Position numbers and translations under genes: made by a program. The notes under the pieces are model-generated. The model was not told the origin of the DNA and did not search any database. It was given only the letters and a program-made list of their open reading frames with translations. From Eulemur rufifrons (Eukaryota > Chordata > Mammalia > Primates > Lemuridae), in the NCBI RefSeq assembly GCF_041146395.1, contig NC_090996.1:34434738-34498737 (forward strand): DNA of 64,000 nt. Reading direction: 5' to 3'. This document shows, piece after piece, positions 11,887 through 32,509 of the stretch. Within the stretch, counting starts at the first letter, position 1. Each line of letters begins with the position of its first letter.

Positions 11887-11985
11887 TCATTGTGGTTTTG
11901 ATTTGCATTTCCCTGATGATTAGCGATGTTGAGCATTTTTTCATATGTTTCTTGGCCATTTGTCTTCTTTTGAAAACTTAGGAAT
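11887..11985 (-). repeat. L1 ORF2 3' fragment (antisense)
   Basis: 'tggttttgatttgcatttcc ... atgattagcgatgttgagca' is the antisense of the conserved L1 region near the ORF2 3' end. It directly abuts the Alu. Confidence 0.65.
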
Positions 11986-11989
11986 TTTT

Positions 11990-14120
11990 AATGTTAAATT
12001 TCATGAGATGACGTCCTGCACTGTCACGCTCAGGGGCGCAAGACAGCACCTGGTTCAGATACGATAAAATAGGGTTTACTGGGAAAGCTGTCAGCAGCGA
12101 GAGGGCAGGGAAGCAGTAGCCACTCCCCCAAGGGCACACGCTCCATGGCCAGCTTTCATGAGAGAGACTGGCCATGTGCTTTGCTCTGTGACAAGGATGG
12201 GGCAAGGGACATCCTGGGGACTCTGGAACCATGCGGAAAGTGGACTTATGAGGGGGAAGGCTCTGGAGCTCAGTGGCCAACATCAGCCCCCTGCCGTGGC
12301 TGAGCGGGTCCTGGGGCAGAGGTGGGTGGCCGGGAAGCCACCCAAGGCAACAGCAGCATCCAAATTCACGTCCATCTGGGAGTCACAGTCTGGCCAGTGT
12401 GGGCTACCTGTCCGTACTCTGAGGTCAAAGTGGGTGTGGACAAAGGGAGGGAGAACCGGCCCTCGTCAATCGACTCGGATGTCCAAAGAGGGAAGCGAAA
12501 CCTGTGTCCTTCCTGGCTCTCCTCACGCCGACTCTGGGTGCCCAGAGCCCAGCCAAGGTGACGGGCGTGGCAGAGGTCCACACTGCAGAGGCGGCAAGTA
12601 GCGATGCCTGCTGTGACTTGGAGCATTTCTCGGTACCGAGGCCTGTGTGGAGCTTCCCCTTCCACGCTGGGCCTGGCCAGGGCTCCAGCTGGGGGCAGCA
12701 AACCAGACCGTCCTTTTGGGTCCAGGTGCTTCCTAAAGTGTGGCCTTCGCCGGGTATGCACCCTCGCGCCGTGCAGACAGAGCAGGCTTGGGGTGCTGGG
12801 TCTGTTCCCACAGGGCTGCATCTTTAGCCTTGGCCGTGAGTTCACTCAGCCTTAGGGCAGGATGTGTCATGGCCGGCAGCCCCGGTGTCAGGTATCCCCT
12901 GCTAGCGCCATCAGCAGGCAGCCGTGGCATTGCCCGGGAGGCACCGCCAGGCCAGCCCAGCATCTCCCGGACCTGCAACGAGTCTGGCAGGTGGGGCCCC
13001 ATGGAGCTGGCAGTCGGGGTCAAGTAATGGGCCAGACTGACAAAAGGGGACAGTTACCTGTCTGGAAAGGTAGCCGGGTCTTGGGGAGCAAACTGTCCTC
13101 TGGGGCTGCCACTTCCATTTTAAGCTTGCCCCAGCTTATGCAAACGAGTCCAGGGGAGCCCCAGCCAGGCTGAGGCGCAGCAGCAGAGAATCAAACCTCT
13201 TCCAGCAACAGGCTCCCACAGGGCCTGGCAGAGGCCAGCGGGCTGGGGACAGACCCCTCAGCTGCCTCTCTGGAGATCCCCCCACCTGCTTGTGCTCCAG
13301 GAACATCTGGCCCAGGTGACCCTCACTGCCAGGCATGGGCACATCCCCCAGGCACTGCCAAACCAAACTCCATCACTTCCTGAGCATGTGGCACAGAGAC
13401 ACGTGGAATGTGTGGCTTCATGGTGGCCAACTGTTGTCACAAAGGGGACATGAACACACACCAGGTCCACATGGTGAGCTATAAAATAGGCCTTACCGGG
13501 GGGACATGTAAGCAGAGGAATAGTGGGTGTGCCCGAGCTGTCACTGCCCCACAGCAGATGGCTGCTCCATGGCCGGCTCGCCAGGGGAGGGGGAGCCTGC
13601 CGCCTGCTGCCTCCTGCAGGGCGAGGACAGGGACAGCAAGCAGGAGCCCTGAGCTCCCAGCGGGTGTCAGCTTGGCCCTCCTCGACCTGCTAAGCCAGTG
13701 CTCCCTCCACTAAGCTGCCCGACAGGAGGAGGGACGTGCCCCTGCTGCCATCTGTCTAACTTTTCTTAGGCTCCAGATGGACACAGGTGGCCTCAGCCTG
13801 GGCATGTCTGCCCAGCGCCGGCTTCTTGCCGACATCTGCCTGGCTCCCACTGCCGGGAGCGACACCGGCCATGGGAAGCGTGGACACAGGGTTTAAGTTG
13901 GAGAACAGCACAGAGAGGGGAGTCCAACAGAGGGGATACTGGGGCCCCTGGCTTGGGCAGCTCTGTTAGTTGTTGGGGACAGCCACATGCCAGGAGCAGG
14001 TGGCCAAAGACCAGGAAGGCCCCCCCGGCACCTGTCCGGAAAGGACCTGGCGTGGCTTGCGTCAGTCTGTGGAGGGCAGCTTGGTTCACAGACACGGGAA
14101 CTTCAACAGAAGAGCCCTGG
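11990..14120. other. Unique intergenic or 3' flanking sequence
   Basis: No domain-bearing open frame or recognisable repeat was seen over about 2.1 kb. It may include FLYWCH1 downstream sequence. Similar phrases near 12068 ('ataaaatagggtttactggg') and 13483 ('ataaaataggccttaccggg') hint at a repeated element, but the match is too weak to call. Confidence 0.3.
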
Positions 14121-14146
14121 CTCTAAGACACCGTTTCACTTTTCAC

Positions 14147-14152
14147 TTTATT
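14147..14152 (-). terminator. Candidate poly(A) signal (minus strand)
   Basis: AATAAA on the minus strand within GCTCAATAAAGTGAAAAGTG. It could mark the 3' end of FLYWCH1, whose last recognised exon is about 7.9 kb upstream, or belong to an old repeat. An open frame runs through the signal, which argues against a coding terminal exon exactly here. Confidence 0.25.
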
Positions 14153-14399
14153 GAGCTGAGCAGGGTCACCCCCAGTCGCAAAGTCCCTGGGGGAGTCGAG
14201 TGCTCTGAAAATGCACAGGTGATCGTGGCTGGAGCAGCAGGACAGGGAGGAGGTATCTCTGTCCCAGGATGCTTCTTCACATCTTTCTGAGGTCAGGAAG
14301 GCATCAGTGGCCACCGCCCTGTCCCACCACAGGCACGACTGCAGGCGCCAGCCCCCAGCACTATTCTTTGCTGGCACGAGGACGCAGTCGAAGAATTCC

Positions 14400-15082
14400 T
14401 GCTGGGAGACTTAAGGAAATGTGAAGGCCACTGATGCTTTGGAAGGGTGAAAATAAATTTTTTCAAGCAAGATCTAAGTGGATGGGAAATGGCAGCGTGG
14501 ACGTGAAACCTCAGGGCTGGCAGCTCGGGCGTCCCCCGCCCACGTGGGAGGAGATCCGCCTCACTGGGACCCGCTGTCGGCTCTTACATCTTCCATGTTC
14601 CTGGTTGGGGAGAAACACATTCATTACATAGGTGCAAACATGGTGGAAACAGGTAATAGAGAAAGTTCACAATTTCTGGAATCCTTCCTAGAGATAATCA
14701 TCGGATAGATCATTTTTATACGCGTGAACACACACATGCATCGTATCAGTTCCTTTGAAGCGTGAGGTTGCTCCGTCACAAATGCTCTGGGAACTCCCTG
14801 CTTGCTGCACTAGCATGTTCTGGGGAGACACACCCAACACTTCTGAGAAGTCCCATCTGCTGCCCCGGAAGTCGCCAGGGACTCCCACCCCGGCCTTTTC
14901 AAGGTTGTCAAGAAATGCAAAGTTCTCGCTTTGGCCGAGATGGTTTGTTCACACACTTTGTGTTCCTGGCTTCCAACAGGGGTGGCCAGCTCCCCTCCCC
15001 TGGAGAGTGGGCTGAGGCAGCGCCTGGCACCTAAGGGACAGAATCAGGCAGCAGTCACTGTCTTCCTTCCTTTTCGTTGTTT
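14400..15082. other. Intergenic sequence, nothing recognised
   Basis: Moderate-GC sequence with no gene or clear repeat. Confidence 0.35.
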
Positions 15083-15097
15083 AACAGCTTTACCGAG

Positions 15098-15441
15098 GCC
15101 GGGCGCGGTGGCTCACGCCTGTAATCCTAGCACTCTGGGAGGCCGAGGCGGGTGGATCGCTCGAGGTCAGGAGTTGGAGACCAGCCTGAGCAAGAGCGAG
15201 ACCCCGTCTCTACTAAAAATAGAAAGAAATTATATGGCCAACTAAAAATATATAGAGAAAAAATTAGCCGGGCATGGTGGTGCATGTCTGTAGTCCCAGC
15301 CACTCGGGAGGCTGAGGCAGTAGGATCGCTTAAGCCCAGGAGTTTGAGGTTGCTGTGAGCTAGGCTGACGCCACGGCACTCACTCTAGCCCGGGCAACAA
15401 AGTGAGACTCTGTCTCAAAAAAAAAAAAAAAAACAAAAAAA
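15098..15441 (+). repeat. Lemur-type Alu, full length with target-site duplication
   Basis: Starts 'ggccgggcgcggtggctcac' and ends in an A-rich tail. Flanked by a 15-bp direct repeat 'aacagctttaccgag' at 15083-15097 and 15442-15456, so the insertion is recent and intact. It landed inside an L1 remnant. Confidence 0.95.
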
Positions 15442-16918
15442 ACAGCTTTACCGAGCTGTACTGATTGTATAAATTTCACCTCTGTAGACAATGCAGTGAC
15501 TTTTCCTACAGCCAGAGCTGTGCAACCGTCACTCACTGCAGTGGCTTCAGAACACTTCCCCAGTCCCCAAAGAACCTCTCGCCCTTTAACTAACACCCTG
15601 ATATTCCCCAACCTCCCTGGCCCCAGGCAACCACTAATCTACTTTCTGTCTCTATAAAATTTACCTACTGCAGACATTTCCCACAGATGGGATCGTGTAT
15701 CCTACGTGCTCTTTTGTGACCGGCTGCCGTTTTCAAGGTTCATCCAACATTGTCGTAAGTATCAGCACTTCATTCCTTTTTATGGCCAAATACTATTTCA
15801 CTGTATGGATAGAGCACGTTTTATTTATCCAGTCATCTGTTGCTAGATATTTTGGGTTGGTTTCAATTTTTGGCTGTTGTGAATAATGTTGATGTCAACA
15901 TTTGTATATATTTTTGTGTGGATATATGTTTTCAGTTCTCTTGGGTATAACCTAGGAGTAGAATTACTGGGGCACAGGCTAGCTCTATGTTTAACCATTT
16001 GAGGACCTTGCCAGACCATTTTCCAAGGTGGCTGCGCCATCTTGCATTCCCACCCAGAGAACAGGAGGGTTCCGATTTTGCCGCATCCTCGCCAACACTG
16101 GGTATTGTCTGTTTTTTTCAATAGCCATCCCAGAGGGAGTGAAGTGGCATCTCACTGTCATCTAGATTTGCATTTCCCCAAGGCTAATGATGTTGGGCAC
16201 CTTTCATTCTGCTTATTAGCCATTTGTATATCTTGGACTTCATCAAAGGAATCAAATCTTCTTTGGAAAACTGCCCATTCAGATCCTTTGCTCGTTTGTT
16301 AACTAGGTTGTCTGTTGTGCTTTAAGAACCCTTTATATGTTCTAGATACAAGTCCCTTATCAGACAGGATTTGCAGATAGTTGCTCCCATTCTGCAGGTC
16401 GTCTCTTCACTTTCTTGATGGTGTTATGTTTTTGACTTAGATAAAGTCCAATTTATCCTTTGGTTGCTTGTGCTCTTGGTGTCCTATCTGAAACGCTTTG
16501 TCTAATTCAAGGTCACAAAGATGTACTCCTATCTTTATGTATTTTTATGGCTTTAGCTCTTAGGTGCAGGTCTGTAATCCAATTAGTTTTTGTATGAGGC
16601 ATGGGAGGATATCCAGCCTTTTGCATGTGGATATCCACTTGTCGCAGCGCCATTTATTGACAATTCACTCCCCATTGTCCCAGCGCCCGTGTTGAAAATC
16701 AGCTGATCCTGAGAGGTTTTACTTCTGGACTCTCCTATCTGTCTATCCTCAGGCGCCCTGTTTTGATTACTGTAGCTTTGTGGCAAGTTCTTAGATTGAA
16801 AGGTGTGAGTCCTCCAACTTTGTGCTTTTTTAAGATTGTGTTGGCGATTCTGGGTTCCTGGAGTTTCCATGTAAATTTCAGGTCTTCCAATCCATGAACA
16901 TGGCGATATGTTTCCACT
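15442..16918 (-). repeat. L1 3' region, antisense
   Basis: Carries antisense L1 phrases such as 'cctttatatgttctagatac', 'ttttgcatgtggatatccac' and 'gtcccttatcagacaggatt', which place it in the ORF2 3' part and 3' UTR. Stops and frameshifts make it non-coding. It is interrupted by the DNA transposon at 16920 and a further L1 segment follows at about 18400. Confidence 0.8.
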
Positions 16919-16919
16919 T

Positions 16920-18285
16920 ATAGTCACGTGTCACTCAATGATGGGGATGTTGAGAAATGTGTGATTAGGCAATTTTGCCACTGTGTGAATGTCAGAGTGT
17001 ACTTAGACAAACCGGGATGGCACAGCCTACAACATGCCTCGGCTATATGGTATAGAGACCTTAGGGCCACATGTGGCCTTCTGGATCCTTGCGCGTGGCC
17101 TTTGACTGAATCCAGATTTTACAGAACAAATAAAGGGATTTGTTCTGTGACGTTTAGATTCAGTTAAGGGGCCGCACGTGGAGATCCGGAGGCCCGCATG
17201 TGGCCCCAAGGCCGCAGGTTCCCCACCCCTGGTACAGCCTATTGCTCCGAGGCTGCAAATCTGTACAGTACGTTACTGTTCTGAATACTGCAGGCAATTG
17301 TAAAAGATGGTAAGTATTTGTGTATCTAAATACATCTAAACATAGAAAAGGTATAGTAAAAATATGGTATAAAAGATAAAAAATGGTTCCTGTATGGGGC
17401 ACTTACTACGAATGGGGCTTGTGGGACTGGAAGTTGCTCTGGGTGGGCAAGTGGTGACTGAATGTGAAGGTCTAGGACAGGACTGTGCCCCGCTGCAGAC
17501 TTCATAACACTGTGCACTCAGGCTGTACTGAACTTAAAGAAAATTCTTTCTTCAATCTTAAATTAACTTCAGCTTACTTTAACATTTTAAGTAACCATTT
17601 TTATCTTATGTAATGATGTATTTTTTGACTCTTGTAGTAACACTCAGCTAAAACAAACATTGTACAGCTGTACAAAAATATTTTTTCTTTACGTCTTTAT
17701 TCTATAAGCTTTATTCTTTAAAATTTTTCTTTCTTTTTAAACTTTTTTGTTAAAGACTAAAGACACACATTAGCCGAGGCCCACACAGGGTCAAGATCAT
17801 CAACACCACTGTCTTCCACCTCCACATCTTGTCCCACTGGAAGGTCTTCAGGGGCAGTGACACGCAAGGAGCTGTCAGCTCCTGTGACTACAGCGCCTTC
17901 TTCTGGACACCTCCTGAAGGACCTGCCTGAGGCTGTTTTACGGTTAACCTTTTTTTTTTTTTTAATAACTAAAAAGAGTACACTCTAAAACAGTGACACA
18001 AAGCATAGTTTGGTACATACACGAACTAGTAACACAGTTATTATCATTATCAAATATTATGTACTGTAATCGTGTGTGCTCTACTTTCATACAACTGGCA
18101 GTGCAGTAGGTTTGTTTACGGTGGCATCACCACAAACACGTGAGTGGTGCCTTGCACCACGACGTCAGGACAGCTACGACTGGCTATGGTCACAAGGCCA
18201 TAGGAGTTTTCTAGCTGCATTATAATCTTACGGGACCACCATCGCATATCCAGTCTGTGATTGACCAACACGCTGTTACACATAC
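16920..18285 (+). mobile_element. DNA transposon remnant, pogo/Tigger-like
   Basis: A 1.4-kb element inserted next to a TA in L1 sequence. It contains phrases I recognise from a common primate DNA-transposon consensus ('gtaagtatttgtgtatctaa', 'ccactggaaggtcttcaggg', 'tataatcttacgggaccacc'). Its two ends are degenerate inverted copies (tcacgtgtcactcaatga against the reverse complement of ttgaccaacacgctgtta). No transposase frame survives. The class is fairly sure, the exact family less so. Confidence 0.6.
17056..17229. mobile_element. Fold-back hAT-like MITE nested in the DNA transposon
   Basis: A 174-bp insert whose halves are inverted copies of each other around a centre near 17130-17140 (arm text 'cagaacaaat' / 'atttgttctg'). 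It is flanked by 8-bp repeats tggtatag (17048-17055) and tggtacag (17230-17237), the size typical of hAT elements. The right end reads 'caggttccccacccctg'; the matching outermost bases on the left appear lost. Confidence 0.6.
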
Positions 18286-18399
18286 CATTTAGGGACAGTA
18301 TCTATCTGTGCAGGGAATTATCTACCAGCTAAGGGTCACCCTTGCAAGCAGGCTGTTCTAAGGGCAGCATGTCAGGCCTGCTGTATACATGTGGTGTGT

Positions 18400-19450
18400 T
18401 ACATTAATTGAATTTGGGATGTTAAACCAACCTTGCGTTGCGGGATAAATCTCACTTGGTCATGGTGTATAATCCTTTTTTATGGTGCCAGATTCTGCTT
18501 GCTGGTATTTTGTCGAGGATTTTCCTAAGAGATACCGGTCTGTAGTTTTCTTTTTCTGTTGATGCCTTTGCTTGGTTTTGGTATCAGGATGTGAGTTGGG
18601 AAGTGGTTGTGAAGGACCGGTGTTAATCCTTCTTTAACTGTTTCACAGAATTCACGGTGGAGTCCTCTGGGCCTGGGCTTTTCTTTGTGGGAAAATTTAA
18701 GATTACCAGTTTGATCTCTTTACTTGTCGTAGGTCTATGCAGATTTTCTTTTACTGTTTCTTCTTGAGTCAGTGTTGGTAGCTTATGTCTTTCTAGGAAT
18801 ATTTTCATTTCATCTAAGTTGTCCAGTTGGTTGGCATACAAACATTAATATTCCCTTATAATCTTTTTTTAAATGACTGTAAGTAATAATGTCTCATCTT
18901 TCATTCCCGATAATAGTAACTTGAGTCTTCTAATTTTCTGGATCAGTCTAGCTAGATTTCAATTTGACAGTTTTTGTTGTTTCTTTCAAAGAATCAGCTT
19001 CAGATTTTATTTTCTCTACTATTTTCCTGTTCTCTATTTCATTAATTTCTGTTCTAATCTTTATTTTCTTCCTTCTGCTGGCCTTAGGCTTAGTTTGTTC
19101 TTTTTCTAGTATGTTATTGATTTGAGACCTCTCTTCTTTTTTAAGTGAGCAGCCGTCGCCTTCCCTGTGAGCATGGCTCTCGCTGCGTCCCGCCTGGCTT
19201 GTTGTCTCCGTTTTCTTTCATTTCAGGAGTGTGTTGTTAAATTTCCAAATATTTGTGAATTTCCCACATTTCTTTCCATTACTGAGTTCTAATTTCATCC
19301 CATTGGATAAATTGTATTTGTTCCAGAGAACACACTGAGATTTCAATCCTTTTAAATTTCTGAAGTTTTGTTTTATGGCCCAGACGTGGTCCGTCCTGGG
19401 GAACGGTCCACGTGCGCTTGAGAAGAACGTGGCTTTTGCTGTTGGCGGCT
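18400..19450 (-). repeat. L1 ORF2 remnant, antisense
   Basis: Antisense L1 ORF2. A minus-strand frame at 18623-18841 holds the linker between the endonuclease and reverse-transcriptase regions (TSKEIKLVILNFPTKKSPGP). Other frames are broken. Probably the continuation of the L1 copy at 15442-16918. Confidence 0.75.
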
Positions 19451-19555
19451 TCCTGCTTGCTCTGCTCTCCCTGGGATCAGTCACTTCAGGGGAGATGCCT
19501 GCCACCTTTGAGGACACTCAGGCAGCCGTACGGAGGGTCCCTGCGGTGAGGAACT

Positions 19556-19745
19556 GAGGCCTTCGGGGGACGGCAGCCGGGCTGACATCTCTTCAGCCTC
19601 ATGAGAGACGGTGAGTCAGAGCCATGCAGCCCCAACCGCCTCACGATCTTGCCCCACAGAATCGGACAGAGACCGTAAATATTTGTTGTTTCAAGCCACT
19701 AAACTTTTGGGGTAATTTGTGACAAAGCATGAGATAACTATACAA
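19556..19745. repeat. Old interspersed repeat end
   Basis: 'tttgttgtttcaagccacta' and 'ggggtaatttgtgacaaagc' match the 3' end of an old mammalian element whose other copy in this window ends near 63540 and 63890. Family not assigned. Confidence 0.4.
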
Positions 19746-19871
19746 TTACCCGTAAGTCTGCTGGCTTTCAGGAGAACAAGTCTTGAAGCAATGTTCAACT
19801 TTAGGCAGAAGTTTTATCTTTTCTAAGAAAAAAATTGAAAACATGAGTTAATTATTCTTGAAGGTGACAGA

Positions 19872-20158
19872 GGCCGGGCGCTGTGGCTCACGCCTGTAAT
19901 CCTGGCACTCTGGGAGGCCGAGGAGGGAGGATTGCTTGAGCTAAGGAGTTCGAGACCAGCCTGAGCCAGAGTGAGACCCTGTCTCTACTAAAATAGAAAA
20001 AATTAGCCAGGTGTGGTCACGTGTGCCTGTAGTCCCAACTACTCAGGAAGCTGAGTCGGGGGGATTGCTTGAGCCCAGGAGTTTGAGGTTGCTGTGAGCT
20101 AGGCTGACGCCGTGGCACTCTAGCCTGGGCAACAGAGTGAGACTGTGTCTCAAAAAAA
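19872..20158 (+). repeat. Lemur-type Alu
   Basis: Starts 'ggccgggcgctgtggctcac' and ends in a short A run. The right monomer carries the strepsirrhine 'gctaggctgacgccgtggca' motif. Confidence 0.9.
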
Positions 20159-20269
20159 GCAGCTGACAGAATCAGTGACACACCTTGTTAATGGTCTCAA
20201 GACTCCGACGATGAAGACAACCAGATCAAGTCAGTTCTGATTTGGGGAGTCAGTGGGAATTCTGGTTTG

Positions 20270-20346
20270 TTTGTTTTTTTAAGAGATGGGGTCAAGCGAT
20301 CCTCTTGAGTTGCTGGGATTACAGGTCTGAGCCACCATACCTGGCT
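20270..20346 (-). repeat. Old Alu/FLAM fragment
   Basis: Short antisense remnant: 'agagatggggtcaagcgatc ... ttgctgggattacaggtctg' with internal deletions. Confidence 0.6.
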
Positions 20347-20454
20347 GGCATTCTGGTTTTCTAACACCCAGAATACCTATGCCTAGTAAAACAAGTTACT
20401 CGAGATCCTAAGAGTCAGTCTTCAGTCCCTGTCATCAAAAGAAGCTAGATATCA

Positions 20455-20802
<348 letters not shown>

Positions 20803-20872
20803 AAGAAACTAGATATCAAAGATGAGATGCCCTTCACTTGGCCAAAGCCACTCTATAACTTCTACTTCTTTT

Positions 20873-21026
20873 CGTTTTTTGAGAAAGTCTTGCTCTTGTG
20901 CCTGGGCTGGAGTGCAGTGCTGTCATTCTAGCTCACTGCAGCCTCAGACTCCGGGGCTCCAGCCATCCTCCAGTCTCGGCCGCCTAGAGTGCTGGGATTA
21001 CAGGCATGCACCACAGCACCCAGCCT
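20873..21026 (-). repeat. Monomeric Alu-type element (FLAM-like)
   Basis: About 150 bp, a single monomer antisense, flanked by 'aacttctacttct' direct repeats at about 20859 and 21030. It keeps 'gctggagtgcagtgctgtca', an older 7SL-like form. Confidence 0.7.
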
Positions 21027-21071
21027 ACAACTTCTACTTCTTATTTAAGCTAAATAGTTGCCTTCTCATAG

Positions 21072-21429
<358 letters not shown>

Positions 21430-21730
21430 GAAATCCTTTTTTTAAAAAATCTTTTCTTTTGGTTGTTTTATACAACTTGAATTCATTTCTATGTTTTACA
21501 CAATGTGGCCTTTAATATTCACATGAATTAATGTGAGACACATGTGCTTTCTAAAGACTGGTTTTATATGCTGTTTATGTGAAGGAAACTCATTTTCAAT
21601 TCAGTAAAATTATTTGCAAAACCTTATGTGTTTGTGTGCATACACTTGCACCCACAAACGCTGCATCTGTCTGGGGTAGTCTCTGTAAGAGACTACCAGC
21701 TGTAAAAAGATAAGACCTCTTGGAATAAAA

Positions 21731-21887
21731 GGAGGCGCAGTGGCTCACGCCTGTAATTCTAGCACTCTGGGAGGCCAAGGCAGGAGGATCGCTCAAGGTC
21801 AGGAGTTTGAGACCAGCCTGAGCAGGAGCGAGACCCCGTCTCTACTAAAAATAGAAAGAAATGATCTGGACAGCTAAAAAATATACA
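21731..21887 (+). repeat. Left-monomer-only lemur Alu
   Basis: Contains the left monomer and the middle A-rich linker and then stops at 'aatatacagaataaaaggag'. The flanks repeat 'gaataaaagga' (about 21722 and 21889), so it inserted as a single monomer and was not cut down later. Confidence 0.7.
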
Positions 21888-22060
21888 GAATAAAAGGAGA
21901 GAAAACTGGGGCAGGTTTAGGAGTGGTTTTGGGTTAAAGAGGAAGTTGCTGGTGGAGGGGAGGCTGCAAGCTCTCCAGAGGGTGCCAGGGTGTCTGTCCC
22001 CAGCTGGCAGAGACGAGGACAGCCATGGCTCTTTCACACACCACCCCCCCAACCCCGTAC

Positions 22061-30126
<8,066 letters not shown>

Positions 30127-30659
30127 TCCAGGACCGATGGCCTGTCCCTCAGGCCACACTCAGTCCCAGGCAGATGGATTTCTCCTCCTCCCTGGCAAGG
30201 AAACCGCGAGTCCAGGGGCTCCGTCCTAAGGAGGCAAAATCCCAGTCAGTGGAGGAAGCCCTGCGCCTGGGGCTCTAGAAACGGGCTGGGAAGGAGGTTG
30301 GGCAGATGGGCTACCTGGGTGTCCCTGGGGCTGAGAGGCTGGGAGGGACCTGCTGGAGCCGGGGACCCTGGGCTGCTGCTTCTCTGCCGGGTCCTCTCCT
30401 GGCAGCCTTGGGTCCCCTCCCCTGTCCAAGCCTCACTTTCCCCATCTGTACAATGTGCACAATAGACACCTCTCCCGAGGGGCTGTCGGGTGACGGATAC
30501 TGATGCTGAGTGACGGCCCACGGGCCTCTCACGTGCCGAGCACAGGCGAAGTGTTTCCGTGCACTTTCCCATCGACCTTCCAGCCCCACGTTATGAAAGT
30601 CGGCCGCTCCTACTGACCCAGCTGACAGATGGGACACATGGGACACTGAGGCACAGAAA

Positions 30660-31480
30660 ACAATGACATGCCTCAGGCTGAAGAGGCAGGAAGTTGAACC
30701 TCAGTGTCTGCTCAGGTGCCAGGGGACTTGCTGGACCTCTTGGACTGTGCACTCCACCCAGTGCTGTGCACCTGTCTCACGAGGCTGGGCCAGGTGACCG
30801 CTGGCACTTTGAAGACAGCGCTAAAGCCTGGCCCTGGGAGGCCGCTGTCCTAGGCTGGAGGCCCCAGGCCACCTAGCCCTCAGGCGATGCCAGGGCCCCA
30901 CAAGAGCAGTGACCTTGTGCCTGAGCCAGTGCTGGCTCAGCTGGGCAGGGACACAGCTGTGGAAGTGTCAGAGAATCCCTCCAGGTCACGGGGGGCTCCT
31001 TGGCTTCCAGCCTGGAGTAGCTGAAAGGCTGACAACGTGGAGCCAGCACAGGGCTGGGCTGGCCTGGAGACCCGGGCCTAGGGTGCTGGGCCTTAGTCAG
31101 CAGTGGGGAGCAGCCTGTGTGTCTTTCTGGGATGACTGAGTGGTGAGCGGATGGTGGGGTCTTTCCCAGCTCTCAGTGACAGTTTGGAAACAAGAATAGT
31201 GCAGCCCCTGACATTTTTAGCTTCTTCACTGGGGAAAAGTCACCCCTGCTCCAAGTTTTGCGGTTCCGGTTCTACTGGCCCACATTTTTGTTCCATAGTT
31301 CCCTGCTCTGGGGACCCACATTCTGCTCCCCAAAAGCCCGGTCAGCTCCAGGGCCCCTGTGGGATGACGCAGGGGGGCGCCCAGCCCAGGGCAGCCATGA
31401 AGTCCCCATCCTCCCCGGGCGGGACCTCAAGAAATACCCCAGGTAATAGGCAGATGATGTCATGCCCCCCAGCCCCGGTC
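30660..31480 (-). other. FLYWCH1 5' intron or upstream sequence, diverged duplicate
   Basis: No gene. Parts align with the FLYWCH2 upstream region, for example around 30990-31140 with 55300-55470 ('ggctggcctggaga', 'tgtctttctggg' / 'tgtctttgggg'), at clearly lower identity than the tract next to it. Confidence 0.6.
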
Positions 31481-31930
31481 CAGCCCCCGGACAAGCCAAC
31501 GCCTGTTCCCCCCCGTGCGGTCCTTCCGGTCCCTGCCCATCCCGCCCCACAGGGTGGTGTGAGGTGCTGGGAATCGGGGGACAGACCCTGCAGGTGCCTC
31601 AGGGGCCCGGCTGCTCCGGGCAGGGGCGGGAGGCCCCACCCACGCGGCGCCCCGCCCCCCGCACTGATTGGCCCCGCGCACGTCCCTCAGCCCGCAGCCC
31701 CGCCCCTCGGCTCCCCAGCCTGCGGATGAACGAGATGACTGGACTGAATGGACGCGGGCGGACAGATGCGGCGCGTCCCCTGGCCGGTGTCCTGCCCAGT
31801 CCTGCGCTCTCCCGCCCTCTGCAGAAAGTCCCCACTGCTCCTGGCCAGGCCAGGCCGGGCCAGCCCCCGCCAGCAGCCCGCACTCCCTGCCTTCCCGGGG
31901 GCCTCCCACCCGGCCAGGGCGCTGGGGGAG
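31480..31930 (-). promoter_or_regulatory. CpG-rich candidate FLYWCH1 promoter
   Basis: Dense CpG with GC boxes and an inverted CCAAT ('gattggccccgcgcacgtcc'). It aligns in part with the FLYWCH2 CpG island ('ctgactggccccggcgcatg' near 55973). It is a plausible first-exon region for FLYWCH1, but the orphan islands at 43330 and 47150 are alternatives. Confidence 0.5.
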
Positions 31931-32188
31931 AAGGCCGAGCCCCTTCAGATAGGCCCTTTGGACAACTCAGACCACCAAAGTGATTCCATTGCTGCTCACC
32001 AGCGTGCAGATTCCTACAGGACACAGCAGAGGGACAGGAGCGGAGGCTGGCATGGGCCTCCCCACACCAGCCGCCTACGTCTCAGACCACCCAGCACAAT
32101 GAAAGCCCCACATTCCCATGGAACGTGCCCCAGTCATGGGAGGTGACAGGGGAGAGTACAATCCTCTCAATTAAAATTTCTGTTTTGG

Positions 32189-32506
32189 CCGTCCTGTAAT
32201 CCTAGCACTCTGGGAGGCCGAGGCGGGTGGATCGTTTGAACTCAGGAGTTCGAGACCAACCTGAGCAAGAGCGAGACCTGTCTCTACTAAAAATAGAAGG
32301 AAATTAGCTGGACAACTAAAAATATATAGAAAATAATTAGCCGGGCATGGTGGTGCATGCCTGTAGTCCCAGCTACTCGGGAGGCTGAGGCAGGAGGATC
32401 GCGTGAGCCCAGGAGTTTGAGGTTGCTGTGAGCTAGGCTGACGCCACGGCACTCTAGCCCGGGCAACAGAGTGAGACTCTGTCTCAAAAAATAAAATAAA
32501 ATAAAA
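32189..32506 (+). repeat. Lemur-type Alu, 5'-truncated
   Basis: Starts inside the left monomer ('cctgtaatcctagcactctg') and ends in (aaaat)n. Short flanking repeat 'aaaatttc'. Confidence 0.88.
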
Positions 32507-32509
32507 TTT

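Noticed and set aside
14123..14377. Minus-strand open frame at 14.1-14.4 kb as the FLYWCH1 terminal exon
   Set aside because: An acceptor-like site exists, but the translation does not resemble the known FLYWCH1 C-terminus and the frame runs past the AATAAA; kept only as a poly(A) candidate.
18623..18841. Small minus-strand protein at 18.6 kb
   Set aside because: It is a remnant of L1 ORF2 (TSKEIKLVI ... PTKKSPGP) in a broken copy, not a host gene.
30127..30159. N-terminal extension MWPEGQAIGPG of FLYWCH1 (and the same in FLYWCH2)
   Set aside because: The first codon of that frame is GTG, directly preceded by a TGA stop; the ATG at MPLPEASEQ matches the known mammalian start.
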